Source: Nostoc sp. TCL240-02
GTDB taxonomy: Bacteria; Cyanobacteriota; Cyanobacteriia; Cyanobacteriales; Nostocaceae
NCBI RefSeq assembly: GCF_013343235.1
Contig: NZ_CP040094.1
Span: 4,154,501-4,218,500 of the forward strand
DNA: 64,000 bases
Direction: 5' to 3'
A program made the translations under genes and the position numbers. The notes under the pieces are model-generated. The model had not been told where the DNA came from. It ran no database searches and saw nothing but the letters and a program-made list of their open reading frames with translations. Numbering within the stretch: the first letter of the stretch is position 1; the number at the start of each line of letters is the position of its first letter. Shown here in pieces: positions 39,069-48,187 of the stretch.

Positions 39069-40172
39069 ATGACGATATTAAGTCGATTAGTGGCTATGAA
39101 AGAAGCTATAAATGGGCGTGGGGAGACTTATGGGCTAATAATGATCGCCTTTGCGATCGTCATAGGCTTAGAATATTTGACACCACCTGAGTACGTATTT
39201 GGCTACCTCTACACAGGGACAATTTTGTTAGCAGATTCTCGATTGAATCGGAAAGCAGTATTGGGGATCACTCTAGCCGCTACAGGATTAACATTATTGA
39301 ATTTGTTTGTCCCCGGAGGAGAAATGATTAATGCCTCAACGTTGGCAAATCGGCTGATTGCAGTATTGGCGTTGATGGTAACGGGTTGGTTAAGCGATCG
39401 CAACCACCGCAATGAAGAAGCGATCGCTTATACCCAAGCACAATTACGCTCTCAAGAACAACTAGCTATTATGCGTGAAGATTTTGTTTCCACCCTAACG
39501 CATGATTTGAAAACACCCCTATTAGGAGCAATTGAAACGCTGAAATATTTTCAAAATGAGCAATTTGGTGAAATCACGCCAATGCAAGCAAAAGTCCTCC
39601 AAACGATGGCTCGTAGTCATCGGAGTACACTGCAATTAGTCCAAACTCTTTTAGATGTATACCGTAATGATGCCGAAGGACTGAAATTACAGATATCACC
39701 CGTTAACTTAGCAACTGTGGCGGAGGAGGTAATCGCTACCCTGGCTGAACTAGCGAGAACACGTCAAGTTTATATTTCTCTGCACTATGGCGAATCAGAT
39801 TTTCGGAGCTTTCTCTGGGTAAATGGCGATCCTTTGCAACTGGGGCGAGTCTTCACCAATCTCCTGAGTAATGGTATTAACCATACCCCCCGTGGCGGTA
39901 AAGTGGAAGTGGTACTTGAAGGTTATTCTAGCGATCAAGTGGTAAAAATACTTGATACTGGTTCCGGCTTTACAGAAGAAGAGTTACCCCACTTATTTGA
40001 GAGGTTTTATCAAGGACATAGCGATCGCCACGTCTCAGGATCTGGACTAGGGCTTTATTTAACCAGGCAAATTATCGCTGCTCATGGGGGTACAATTTGG
40101 GCAGAGAATCGCTCACCACGGGGAGCAATGTTTGGTTTTCGACTCCCAGCTTGTCCACCACCGGGGAGATGA
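39069..40172 (+). CDS. Membrane sensor histidine kinase
   Basis: 367 residues. The N-terminal 115 residues hold three to four membrane helices (YGLIMIAFAIVIGLEYL, VLGITLAATGLTLLNLFV, LIAVLALMVTGWL) with little outside them, so the signal is probably sensed in the membrane. Then come HisKA (FVSTLTHDLKTPLLGAIE, phospho-His) and HATPase_c with FTNLLSNGINHTP (N box), LDTGSGF and SGSGLGLYLTRQI. It probably phosphorylates the regulator gene just downstream. Divergence from kdpA and the kinase-less KdpD make a role in potassium control attractive but unproven. Confidence 0.92.
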   Translation: MTILSRLVAMKEAINGRGETYGLIMIAFAIVIGLEYLTPPEYVFGYLYTGTILLADSRLNRKAVLGITLAATGLTLLNLFVPGGEMINASTLANRLIAVLALMVTGWLSDRNHRNEEAIAYTQAQLRSQEQLAIMREDFVSTLTHDLKTPLLGAIETLKYFQNEQFGEITPMQAKVLQTMARSHRSTLQLVQTLLDVYRNDAEGLKLQISPVNLATVAEEVIATLAELARTRQVYISLHYGESDFRSFLWVNGDPLQLGRVFTNLLSNGINHTPRGGKVEVVLEGYSSDQVVKILDTGSGFTEEELPHLFERFYQGHSDRHVSGSGLGLYLTRQIIAAHGGTIWAENRSPRGAMFGFRLPACPPPGR

Positions 40173-40262
40173 GGGCAGTGGGCAGGGAGATGAGAGTGGA
40201 GGGCAGGGGGAGAAAGAATAACTAACAAATGACAAATGACCAATGACCAATGACAAATGACA
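40168..40262. repeat. Tandem repeats supplying the next start codon
   Basis: G-rich units (GGGCAGGGAGATGAGAGTGG) pass into ACAAATGACCAATG-type heptamers. The ATG of the response regulator at 40257 is the last repeat unit (AATGACAAATGACAAAAATC). Confidence 0.8.
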
Positions 40263-40934
40263 AAAATCTTACTTGTTGAAGACGATGAATTGTTTCGGCT
40301 TGGTCTGCGGATGCGGTTGCAGCAAGAAACTACTTTGGAGATTGTCGCAGAAGCAGAAGATGGGGAACAAGCTGTAGAATTAGCAAATCGCTATCCCCTG
40401 GATTTGGTTTTGCTAGATATAGGTTTACCGGGCATTGGTGGGATTGAAGCTTGTCGCCAAATCAAGCAGAAGCACCCAAATTTACCAATTCTGGTTTTAA
40501 CATCTCGTTCTGAAAAACCTCTGATTTCACGGTTAATTGCTGCTGGGGCCCAAGGTTACTGCCTGAAAGGTATTCCAGCTGAGTCTCTAATATTGGCAGT
40601 GCGATCGGTCGCGGCCGGGGCTTCATGGTGGGATCAAACAGCAACAACAGAGATTAGAGCAGCTTTTGAGGGTAGTTCTAATGTTGCGCTACCCGCAAAA
40701 ACTGAGGGAAGCGTAGAAAATCCCTTAACTAAGCGGGAGCAGGAAATTTTGGCACTCGTAGCAACTGGCAAAAGCAATCAAGAAATTGCTGAAATTCTCT
40801 ACATTGCCCCTGGTACAGTGCGGGTTCATGTCCATGCAATTTTGCAGAAACTAGAAGTACGCGATCGCACTCAAGCCGCAGTCTTAGCGATCCAAAAAGG
40901 ATTGGTAGCACCAGAATTGTTAATTAACTATTAG
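40257..40934 (+). CDS. NarL/FixJ-type response regulator
   Basis: 225 residues. The receiver domain starts at once after the ATG (MTKILLVEDDELF) with acidic pocket EDD, phospho-Asp in LVLLDIGLPG, the Thr/Ser switch in VLTSRS and Lys in YCLKGIP. The LuxR-type helix-turn-helix follows (LTKREQEILALVATGKSNQE, then IAEILYIAPGTVRVHVHAIL). It is a DNA-binding transcription regulator, presumably the partner of the kinase 84 bp upstream. The kinase is of the membrane HisKA type more often paired with OmpR-type regulators. Confidence 0.93.
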   Translation: MTKILLVEDDELFRLGLRMRLQQETTLEIVAEAEDGEQAVELANRYPLDLVLLDIGLPGIGGIEACRQIKQKHPNLPILVLTSRSEKPLISRLIAAGAQGYCLKGIPAESLILAVRSVAAGASWWDQTATTEIRAAFEGSSNVALPAKTEGSVENPLTKREQEILALVATGKSNQEIAEILYIAPGTVRVHVHAILQKLEVRDRTQAAVLAIQKGLVAPELLINY

Positions 40935-41099
40935 TCTGTCCCATTAATTTTGCTGGGTTGCGAGATCCCCGAATTCTTTAAGAAGTCGGGGATCTGAACA
41001 CCTTGGCTTTTGCTGTCAATATTTTGGGTGCGACAAATACCGCGATCGCAGATAGTTCATGAATTGGCACTATTGAAGATCGGAATTTTTTTGTGTAAT

Positions 41100-43709
41100 T
41101 CACATAATATTTAATGGGTCTACATCAATAGTCAAACTAACAGCTGAAGGACAAAGCGATCGCACTTCTTCCCAATCTGGCAATTGTGGCAATGCATCTG
41201 GGGCAAATTTAATCAATATCTGCCAGCGATAACGATTAGCTACGCGTAAAATACTCGCTGGTGCTGGGCCCAATATCTCGAATTCTTCTTCTGTACTCAA
41301 GGCTGTGGCAATGATTTGCGCGGTATTTTGCACTTGAATGGGATCGAGACTACTTAAGCGCAACAAAATTAACCGCCCATAAGGGGGATAATTGAGTGCA
41401 AGCCGTTGTTCTAGTTCAGCTTGGGAAAAAGAGTGATAATCGTGCGATCGCACTGCTGCAATTACCTGATGCTCTGTGGTGTAAGTTTGTACAATCACCC
41501 TGCCCGGATCGTCTCCTCTACCAGCACGTCCAGCGACTTGAGTCAAGGTTTGAAATGCTCGTTCACTGGCGCGATAATCTGATAAATTTAGCAACCCATC
41601 GGCGGCGACAACGCCCACAAGTGTCACCTGTGGTAAATCCAAACCTTTGGTAAGCATTTGCGTACCCACTAATAAATCTGCTTCGCCATTGGCAAACCGG
41701 GTGAGTAGAGTCCGGTGTGAGCCTTTGTTACGGGTGGTATCGCTATCAAAACGAATCAAGCGCAAATCTGGGAAGTGTCGCGCTAATTCCTGTGTTACTC
41801 GCTGAGTCCCGCTACCGAAAAATTTCAGATAAGGGGAACTACAATCGGGGCAGTATTTGGGATGCGATCGCGCATAATTACAATAATGACAGCGCAATAA
41901 TTCCGGTGCTTTTTCTTCGGTGTGGTGGTACGCCAGTGACACATCACAATGCGGACATTCCAATACATATCCACAACTGCGGCATGAGACAAAAGTACTG
42001 TGTCCCCGGCGATGGATAAATAAAATTCCCTGTTGTTTTCTCTCTTGCAACTGTTGCAAAGCTTCTTGTAGCGATCTACTAAATATAGAACGATTTCCCT
42101 GCTGCAACTCTTGCCGCATATCGACTATTTCCACAGGCGGTAAAGGGCGAAAATTGACACGTTCAGGCAAACTTAAATAATGAGAATAATGAGTGCTAAG
42201 TCCTGTTAGCGGATAGCTAAGGTTTAGCCCGTGCTGAGTACTGAGTGAGGAGTGAGGAGTTACGAATTCTCCCTCTGCTCCCCTGCTCCCCTGCCTCCTC
42301 ACCCTGATCCAACTCTCCAAGGAAGGGGTGGCGGAACCTAACAATAAAGGGCAATTTTCTAATTCGGCTCGCCATTGGGCGACAGTGCGGGCATGGTAAG
42401 TAGGTATGGGTGAGTCTTGCTTAAAGCTGCTGTCGTGTTCTTCATCTAAAATAATTAAACCCAAGTTGGGCAAAGGCGCGAAAACGGCGCTGCGCGTACC
42501 AATAACGACTTGGGGTTCTCCTGTGAGCATAAGCCGCCAAGTGTCGTAACGTTCACCGTCGGAGAGGGCGCTATGATAAACGCTGACTTTATTGCCAAAA
42601 CGGGCGCGAAAACGATCGGTTAGCTGGGGTGTAAGTCCAATTTCTGGTACTAAGACAAGGGCAGATTTGCCTTGCTTGATCAGAGGTGCGATCGCTTGCA
42701 AATATACTTCGGTTTTTCCTGAACCTGTCACCCCATGCAATAAAACTTCAGCAAATCCATCGAGTGTCTGGATTGTTGCTAAGGCGCTAGCTTGGGCAGA
42801 AGTTAAAGATTTAGCCCCATCGCCTGCTAATACTGGTCCCTGTTCGGTTCGCAATACTTCCCGTTCTTCGATGACGATGTAACCCTTTTGTGTCAGCGTT
42901 TTAAGGATAGAAGAACTAGCATTACAAATTTGCAGTAATTTATTTTGCCACAACTCCCCATTATGCCGCCGCAGCACTTCCAAAATCTCTCGCTGACGGG
43001 TAGTTAAGTCGCTATCAATTGTACCTGTGAGCGTGACTGCTTTTTGTAGCTTTGGTCGAGTTAGTCGTGGCGGTTCTAAGTAGCTTTCTACTAAACCGAA
43101 TCTTAGCAACTCCCGAATTCCCCGATAGGCAGATTTGACTTTTTGTTGAAGGTAGGCGAAACTATAATCCCCCGCAGGCTGCCCTTGCAAAAGTTCCCAA
43201 ACTTGCCGTGCGGTTGGAGTCAAAAAAGCTGAAGGATTAGGAGATGCCAGTAAATAACTACTTCCCCCTGCTCCCCCTCCTCTAACAAGGCGGATACGGC
43301 GCTGCGATCGCCCCAGCAACCCTGGTGGTAGAGCAACCCGGATTACTTGAATCAGAGGCGTATAGTAATATGCAGCAACTCGATTGAGTAATTCCCAATA
43401 AGCACTTGGGAAAAATCCAACGCTGACTATATCTTCTACTTCCCGGATTTTTTCTGGTGCTAAATCGACATTTGGTTGTGCCAGTAACCGAATTGCGATC
43501 GCTCCTAATTGTTGTGCCCCAAATGGCACGCTCAAAATATCCCCTGGTTTTATTTCTAACTGGGCTGGCAATCGATAAGTAAATAATCCTGTACTTCCTG
43601 GACAGTCTACCAGTACTTCAACCCACCTATTAAGAGTTGTACCTGATTGGTACGATTCGCTAGCTTGGGCCACTACTAAAGGAGATAAACTGATGCCATT
43701 AATATACAT
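41100..43709 (-). CDS. priA: Primosomal protein N' (replication restart helicase)
   Basis: 869 residues. The 3'-DNA-binding N-terminus (WVEVLVDCPGSTGLFTYRLP) is followed by the helicase with LLHGVTGSGKTEVYL (Walker A), LIILDEEHD (DEEH), LLLGSATPSLES, the zinc site (CRSCGYVLECPHCDVSL and LRCHYCNY, KYCPDC) and VAGRAGRG. PriA reloads the replisome at stalled forks. Residues about 470-506 (RQGSRGAEGEFVTPHSS and onward) are encoded by tandem repeats and interrupt the stretch between SLES and LSLPERV, a point where family members normally have only a short loop. Confidence 0.95.
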   Translation of the reverse strand: MYINGISLSPLVVAQASESYQSGTTLNRWVEVLVDCPGSTGLFTYRLPAQLEIKPGDILSVPFGAQQLGAIAIRLLAQPNVDLAPEKIREVEDIVSVGFFPSAYWELLNRVAAYYYTPLIQVIRVALPPGLLGRSQRRIRLVRGGGAGGSSYLLASPNPSAFLTPTARQVWELLQGQPAGDYSFAYLQQKVKSAYRGIRELLRFGLVESYLEPPRLTRPKLQKAVTLTGTIDSDLTTRQREILEVLRRHNGELWQNKLLQICNASSSILKTLTQKGYIVIEEREVLRTEQGPVLAGDGAKSLTSAQASALATIQTLDGFAEVLLHGVTGSGKTEVYLQAIAPLIKQGKSALVLVPEIGLTPQLTDRFRARFGNKVSVYHSALSDGERYDTWRLMLTGEPQVVIGTRSAVFAPLPNLGLIILDEEHDSSFKQDSPIPTYHARTVAQWRAELENCPLLLGSATPSLESWIRVRRQGSRGAEGEFVTPHSSLSTQHGLNLSYPLTGLSTHYSHYLSLPERVNFRPLPPVEIVDMRQELQQGNRSIFSRSLQEALQQLQERKQQGILFIHRRGHSTFVSCRSCGYVLECPHCDVSLAYHHTEEKAPELLRCHYCNYARSHPKYCPDCSSPYLKFFGSGTQRVTQELARHFPDLRLIRFDSDTTRNKGSHRTLLTRFANGEADLLVGTQMLTKGLDLPQVTLVGVVAADGLLNLSDYRASERAFQTLTQVAGRAGRGDDPGRVIVQTYTTEHQVIAAVRSHDYHSFSQAELEQRLALNYPPYGRLILLRLSSLDPIQVQNTAQIIATALSTEEEFEILGPAPASILRVANRYRWQILIKFAPDALPQLPDWEEVRSLCPSAVSLTIDVDPLNIM
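42190..42300. repeat. Tandem repeats in frame inside priA
   Basis: GAGTGAGGAGTGAGGAGT heptamers (about 42240-42262) and CTGCTCCCCTGCTCCCCTGC octamers (about 42276-42297) lie within the gene without breaking its frame. Both unit types occur between genes elsewhere in the window. Confidence 0.85.
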
Positions 43710-44548
43710 AGTTCCTGACTTTAAAGTTAGATGTTTTCCTCACATAGCTGGTCAAAATTAACCTAGCTAACTAAACTCTAATTGTTTGCTTTCTTAAATT
43801 TAAATAGTATTTTTCAATACTGTTATCCTTCATAATACTTGATAAGTTTCCTCTTATGTAATCTACTAGACAAATTCGTATCAACTATACATGCAATAAA
43901 TATTTGGTACCCACTATATAAATAAAAGCATGTCGGCACTTGCTGCAACAGTTGCTCTATCTACTAAATAGGGAGTAGCCTTTTTCCGCCTATCGATAGA
44001 TATTCAACCCTTTCTGTATATGAGATGCTTTTATACAAATAAGATCATCCCAAAATTAAGATGCCATTATTGTAATTTGTATCATTTGGGTAACTTGAAA
44101 TTGGGAAGGCATAACCCCATCACCAGGTTTTAAATTTATCCAGTGACTTCCAAATACCTAAACAGAAAAATATATATTTAGAAAAATATATGAAAGTTTA
44201 AGAAATTTGGATGGTTAGCTGAGATTTTTATCTTTGTTCAGGTTGAGAAAGTTTGAGGGGGTTTGACATATTTGGTAATTAAGAAAAAAATGAAGAATAT
44301 AATCTGTTAGAAACCTGAGAAGAAAGTTTTGTTGGGTGCTAAGGTCAGTTACGTTATAGGTTGTATCTAACTGTAACCCGTAGGTTGTAGGTAGATATAG
44401 ATTTTTATTCTTGAATAGAAATTAGCAGAAGCTTCTATTCCGACATATAAAGGGGTGCATTCGTCCATTAGGGAAAACTACCAAGCCTCAAACGAGTAGC
44501 TGTAACTAAATTATGTACCAAACAAAACAACAATCCCTAAAGGAAACT
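43710..44548. other. Long divergent region upstream of the sigma factor gene
   Basis: About 840 bp between priA and the sigma factor start. AT-rich, no gene seen. A long untranslated leader or several promoters for the sigma factor are possible; I could not assign a binding site with confidence. Confidence 0.45.
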
Positions 44549-45685
44549 ATGAACATTGTTGAATTGGGAAAAATGGAAATACTGGAGAATGCTGCTGATA
44601 TTGAAGAACCATCACTCGATAGTTTAGATGCAGTGGCAAATGAAGAGCCTCCAATTGTAGTAGAAAATCTGGAATCAGATGAACGCGATGGAGATGACAT
44701 GGCGGCGGCCCGTCCTTCGGGATACAATAAAACCGAGCATGATGATGCTGTCGGCGCGTTTTTTAAAGAGATGGCGCGTTATCCGCTTTTAAAAGCTGAT
44801 GAAGAAGTAGAGTTAGCACGGCGAGTTAGATTTCTAGAGGAAATTAGGGAATTACAAGCTGCTTTAAACTTAAAACTAGGACAGGAACCTACCAAACTAG
44901 AAGTAGCTTCCGAGCTAGAAATGACCGAAAAGCAACTAGAAAGTCGCTTGTATCAAGGTAGAGTAGCGAAACGCAAAATGATTCGCTCCAACTTGAGGTT
45001 AGTAGTTTCTATCGCCAAACGATATCTAAATCGGGGAGTGCCTTTTCTGGATTTAATTCAGGAAGGAGCAATGGGTTTAAATCGCGCTACAGAAAAGTTT
45101 GATCCAGATAAAGGATATAAGTTTTCTACTTATGCCTATTGGTGGATTAGACAAGCGATTACCAGAGCTATAGCTAACGATGCGCGGACAATCCGGCTAC
45201 CTATTCATATTGTTGAAAAGCTTAACAAGCTGAAAAAAGCTCAACGGGAACTAAAGCAAAAACTCTGTCGAAATCCTACCGAAGGTGAAATGGCAGAAGC
45301 TTTGGAAATTAGTGTGCAACAACTACGCCAACTACAACAGCTACGCCGTCAAGCACTTTCTCTCAACCACCGTGTCGGTAAAGAAGAAGACACAGAATTG
45401 ATGGATTTGCTAGAAGATGAAGATAACCTGTCTCCAGAAGCAAAAATGAATGAAAACATGATGCGTCAGGAGATTTGGGAAGTATTGGGTGACGTGTTAA
45501 CTCCACGGGAAAAAGATGTGATTTCTCTGCGTTATGGTTTGACAACCAGCGAACCCTGTACCTTAGAAGAAGTTGGCAATATGTTCAATCTTTCCCGTGA
45601 GCGAGTGCGCCAAATTCAAAGCAAAGCGATGCGGAAATTACGCCGTCCCCACATAGCTAAACGCTTAAAAGGTTGGTTAATTTAG
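44549..45685 (+). CDS. sigC: Group 2 sigma-70 family RNA polymerase sigma factor (SigC-like)
   Basis: 378 residues from the ATG at 44549, which has AAAGGAAACT before it; 12 more codons are open upstream (44513). An acidic N-terminus (about 1-60) precedes region 1.2 (DAVGAFFKEMARYPLLKADEE), region 2 (NLRLVVSIAKRYLNRGVPFLD, then YAYWWIRQAITRAI), region 3 and region 4 (CTLEEVGNMFNLSRERVRQI). It has no long non-essential insert. The region 1.2 wording resembles SigC rather than SigA or SigB; the exact subclass is my judgement. Confidence 0.8.
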   Translation: MNIVELGKMEILENAADIEEPSLDSLDAVANEEPPIVVENLESDERDGDDMAAARPSGYNKTEHDDAVGAFFKEMARYPLLKADEEVELARRVRFLEEIRELQAALNLKLGQEPTKLEVASELEMTEKQLESRLYQGRVAKRKMIRSNLRLVVSIAKRYLNRGVPFLDLIQEGAMGLNRATEKFDPDKGYKFSTYAYWWIRQAITRAIANDARTIRLPIHIVEKLNKLKKAQRELKQKLCRNPTEGEMAEALEISVQQLRQLQQLRRQALSLNHRVGKEEDTELMDLLEDEDNLSPEAKMNENMMRQEIWEVLGDVLTPREKDVISLRYGLTTSEPCTLEEVGNMFNLSRERVRQIQSKAMRKLRRPHIAKRLKGWLI

Positions 45686-45734
45686 TTACATTCACGAAGA
45701 TAGAGACGCAATCCCCGTTTGTCACTTTGTTCCC

Positions 45735-45776
45735 ATTCAAAATTCAAAAATAGATATTTAATTTTGAATTTTGAAT
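45735..45776 (+). terminator. AT-rich hairpin after the sigma factor gene
   Basis: ATTCAAAATTCAAAA (45735-45749) is the reverse complement of TTTTGAATTTTGAAT (45762-45776). The right arm is part of a TTTTGAA tandem repeat. It could act as a terminator 50 bp after the stop or simply be repeat DNA. Confidence 0.5.
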
Positions 45777-45945
45777 TTTGAATTACCCGCATGGGTTGAC
45801 TTAATTAGCTCCAATAATAAATTTAGGGGCTGATATATTTATATTTCTTGAGCTTCGACTACCGTAACTCTCCAAAAACGGGCTTTCTGTGACTTTTTCG
45901 GCTTTTGTTTAGTCATTATTAAAAAAATTGCACAGTTGCCTATAG

Positions 45946-45984
45946 ACTATGGACTATGAACTATAGACTATAGACTAATGACTT
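45946..45984. repeat. CTATAGA/CTATGGA heptamers reaching the GNAT start codon
   Basis: CTATGGA, CTATGAA, CTATAGA, CTATAGA and CTAATGA stand in tandem; the last contains the ATG used at 45978. Confidence 0.8.
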
Positions 45985-46472
45985 CGTGTAGCAATTTGAT
46001 TTTGCGTTTTGCTGAACCAACTGATTACAGCGTACTTTTTCAATTAATTCAGGGACTTGCTGAGTATGAAAAATTATCTCATGCAGTCACTGGCGATGCT
46101 CTGGCACTTAAGGAGCATTTATTTGGTTCGCACAGATATATAGAAGCGATTTTAGCAGAAACTGCTGGTCAAGCTGTTGCTTTTGCCCTATTTTTTCATA
46201 ATTATTCAACATTTTTGACCAAGCCCGGAATTTATCTGGAAGACTTATTTGTTTTACCAGAGTATCGTAGGCAAGGTATTGGTAAAGCTCTTATTTCTAA
46301 AGTAGCCCAGATAGCTATAGAACGTGACTGTGGACGGTTAGAGTGGAGTGTGTTGGATTGGAATGAACCAGCTAAAGCATTCTACCGTAGTATAGGAGCA
46401 TCTATATTAGATGATTGGCGAATTTGCCGTGTCACAGAAGACGCACTTACGCAGTTAGGGGCTGTCAATTGA
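45978..46472 (+). CDS. GNAT-family N-acetyltransferase (diamine acetyltransferase type)
   Basis: 164 residues, one GNAT domain. The start LILRFAEPTDYSVLFQLIQGLAEYEKL and the acetyl-CoA loop YLEDLFVLPEYRRQGIGKAL, followed by CGRLEWSVLDWNEPAKAFYRSIGA, resemble the SSAT (spermidine/thialysine) branch, so a small amine substrate is likely. Not all residues that define the substrate can be judged. No operon partner is evident. Confidence 0.85.
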   Translation: MTSCSNLILRFAEPTDYSVLFQLIQGLAEYEKLSHAVTGDALALKEHLFGSHRYIEAILAETAGQAVAFALFFHNYSTFLTKPGIYLEDLFVLPEYRRQGIGKALISKVAQIAIERDCGRLEWSVLDWNEPAKAFYRSIGASILDDWRICRVTEDALTQLGAVN

Positions 46473-46654
46473 AGAAATATTCAGCTATTCTGAATTCAGT
46501 AGTCAGAAGAGGTTGTTGGAAAAGTGTTTTTCTCTAAAATTTAAGCACTTTTAGATCCTCACTAACCCTCTTTAAAAAGGCTATTAATTAACCAGATATT
46601 GCTTAACATTTGCGAGCCTGATATTTATTGATGACAAAAGCTAGCAGTAAAAAT

Positions 46655-46806
46655 ACAGGGTTGGGATTAGTGTAGACACGGAGCGGCTTGTCGTCTAGAC
46701 ATCACTCATAAAATGATTGTGGAAAAACATGGTTGTCAAATTAGCGTCAAGTCCGAACTTGGCAAAGGCACAAAATTTGACAATTCATGTAGTACTGCCT
46801 AATTAG
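46655..46806 (+). pseudogene. Remnant of a histidine kinase C-terminus
   Basis: The DNA encodes pieces of the ATPase domain end: TGLGLV (46655-46672), then ITHKMIVEKHGCQISVKSEL and GKGTKF (46701-46780), then in a shifted frame TIHVVLPN and a stop (to 46806). Between TGLGLV and ITHK lie 28 bp (46673-46700) beginning TAGAC and ending GTCTAGAC that do not belong to the gene and shift the frame. No upstream kinase domain is left. Confidence 0.7.
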
Positions 46807-46809
46807 CTT

Positions 46810-46910
46810 TAGGACTTACACAAAACTTAACCAGGTAGGGGTACTCGCGCAGGATATTGCCCTTACCTGTAAATCCTGGTTGTGGTTATTGTTTGCGTAA
46901 GCCGTAAGCT
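46810..46910. repeat. Small palindromic element (family A), second copy
   Basis: It begins TAGGACTTACACAAAAC and ends GTTTGCGTAAG, approximate inverted repeats. Inside, AACCAGG pairs with CCTGGTT and AGGTAGGG with a degenerate CCTTACCT. It lies directly after the kinase remnant and before the 3' end of ctpA, so it may also act as a terminator. Confidence 0.5.
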
Positions 46911-46942
46911 TAATCAAGAAACCTCTTTTAACTCTTCAGCTT

Positions 46943-48187
46943 TTACACTTTTCCTGCCACAACCAAGTCTTTCTTCAAAAGTTCCACTGCTGCTTGATAT
47001 TGCAGATCCGCTTCAGTACCAATCTGTTCGCGGTTAATTGGATCTTGGGAAATCACTTTATCTGGCTTAATACCTAGTTTGTTAATATCCCGGTGTTGAG
47101 GAGTTTCATACTTAGCAATTGTGACTGCCAACCCCGAACCATCTGATAATTCAAATAAAGATTGAATTAAACCCTTACCAAAAGTGGTTTCACCTACCAA
47201 CTGGGCACGACCGTTATCTTGGAGTGCGCCAGCCAGAATTTCGCTAGCACTGGCAGTTCCTTGATTCACTAAAATTACCAGAGGATCGTTCGTCAGGGCT
47301 GGCCCAAAGGCTTCGAAACTACCCTGAATGCCTTGTCTATTCACAGTGTAGACAATAGTACCAGTATCTAACCACTGACGGGCAATTTCAATTCCTGATT
47401 GCAATAATCCCCCAGGATTATTTCGTAAATCTAGAATGTAGGCAGCAGCGCCTTTTTTTTCTAGACTAGAAATAGCGTGTGCCAATTCCGTTGAGGCGTT
47501 GGCATTGAATTGAGTGAGACGTAGGTAGCCAATAGATGTACCTTCAGTGGAAACACGCAATTCTGAAACCACAGGGTTAAGAGCAATGCGATCGCGCGTT
47601 AATCTAATTTCCGTTTCTGGCTCTCCATCCCGTTCGATGAGGAGAGTAACAAGGCTGCCACTAGGGCCCCGCATTTTAGTTGCAGCTTCATCTAGGGTAA
47701 GATTTTTTGTGGGCACGCCTTCAATTTTAAGAATGCGATCGCGTGGTCTAATCCCCGCTTTATCTGCTGGTGAACCTGCTATAGGAGCCACTACTTCCAA
47801 CTTCCCAGTCTCAGGATTCAGGACAATTTGCAATCCTACCCCAGTCAGTTCCCCAGAGGTATTGACCTTTAAGCTGCGGTACTGTTCCGGGTCTAAAAAG
47901 CGGGTAAAAGGGTCATCAAGGCTCTTGAGCATCTTCCCAATTGCCGCATAACTGGCATTTGCGTCTGTAAGCGGCTTCTCTAGAACCTTTTGCCGCACAG
48001 CCGCCCAGTTCTGATGATTAAAAGTCTCATCTAGATAAGTGCGATTAACAATTCGCCATACTTCGGAAACCAGCTTTTGTTCCCCCGTTAAAGCCACCGC
48101 AGGCTGGGTCAGCGTACCAAACGCCAACCAAAACGCCATTAACAACGAAAATCCAACCCGAAAGACTTGTTTGTTCATGAACCCCAT
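46943..48187 (-). CDS. ctpA: Carboxyl-terminal processing protease (S41 family)
   Basis: About 414 residues from the ATG at 48187, with GAGG upstream; a GTG four codons earlier (48199) is also possible. A signal peptide (MNKQVFRVGFSLLMAFWLAF, cleavage near AVA) sends it to the lumen or periplasm. A PDZ domain (LTGVGLQIV, AGIRPRDRILKIEG) precedes the protease core with Ser in GTASASEILAGAL and Lys in GETTFGKG. CtpA trims the C-terminus of photosystem II protein D1. It is divergent from petB, a typical cyanobacterial arrangement. Confidence 0.93.
   Translation of the reverse strand: MGFMNKQVFRVGFSLLMAFWLAFGTLTQPAVALTGEQKLVSEVWRIVNRTYLDETFNHQNWAAVRQKVLEKPLTDANASYAAIGKMLKSLDDPFTRFLDPEQYRSLKVNTSGELTGVGLQIVLNPETGKLEVVAPIAGSPADKAGIRPRDRILKIEGVPTKNLTLDEAATKMRGPSGSLVTLLIERDGEPETEIRLTRDRIALNPVVSELRVSTEGTSIGYLRLTQFNANASTELAHAISSLEKKGAAAYILDLRNNPGGLLQSGIEIARQWLDTGTIVYTVNRQGIQGSFEAFGPALTNDPLVILVNQGTASASEILAGALQDNGRAQLVGETTFGKGLIQSLFELSDGSGLAVTIAKYETPQHRDINKLGIKPDKVISQDPINREQIGTEADLQYQAAVELLKKDLVVAGKV

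Noticed and set aside
45735..45784. Possible CRISPR-like array of TTTTGAA units
   Set aside because: The units are 7 bp with no spacers; it is an ordinary tandem repeat and hairpin.
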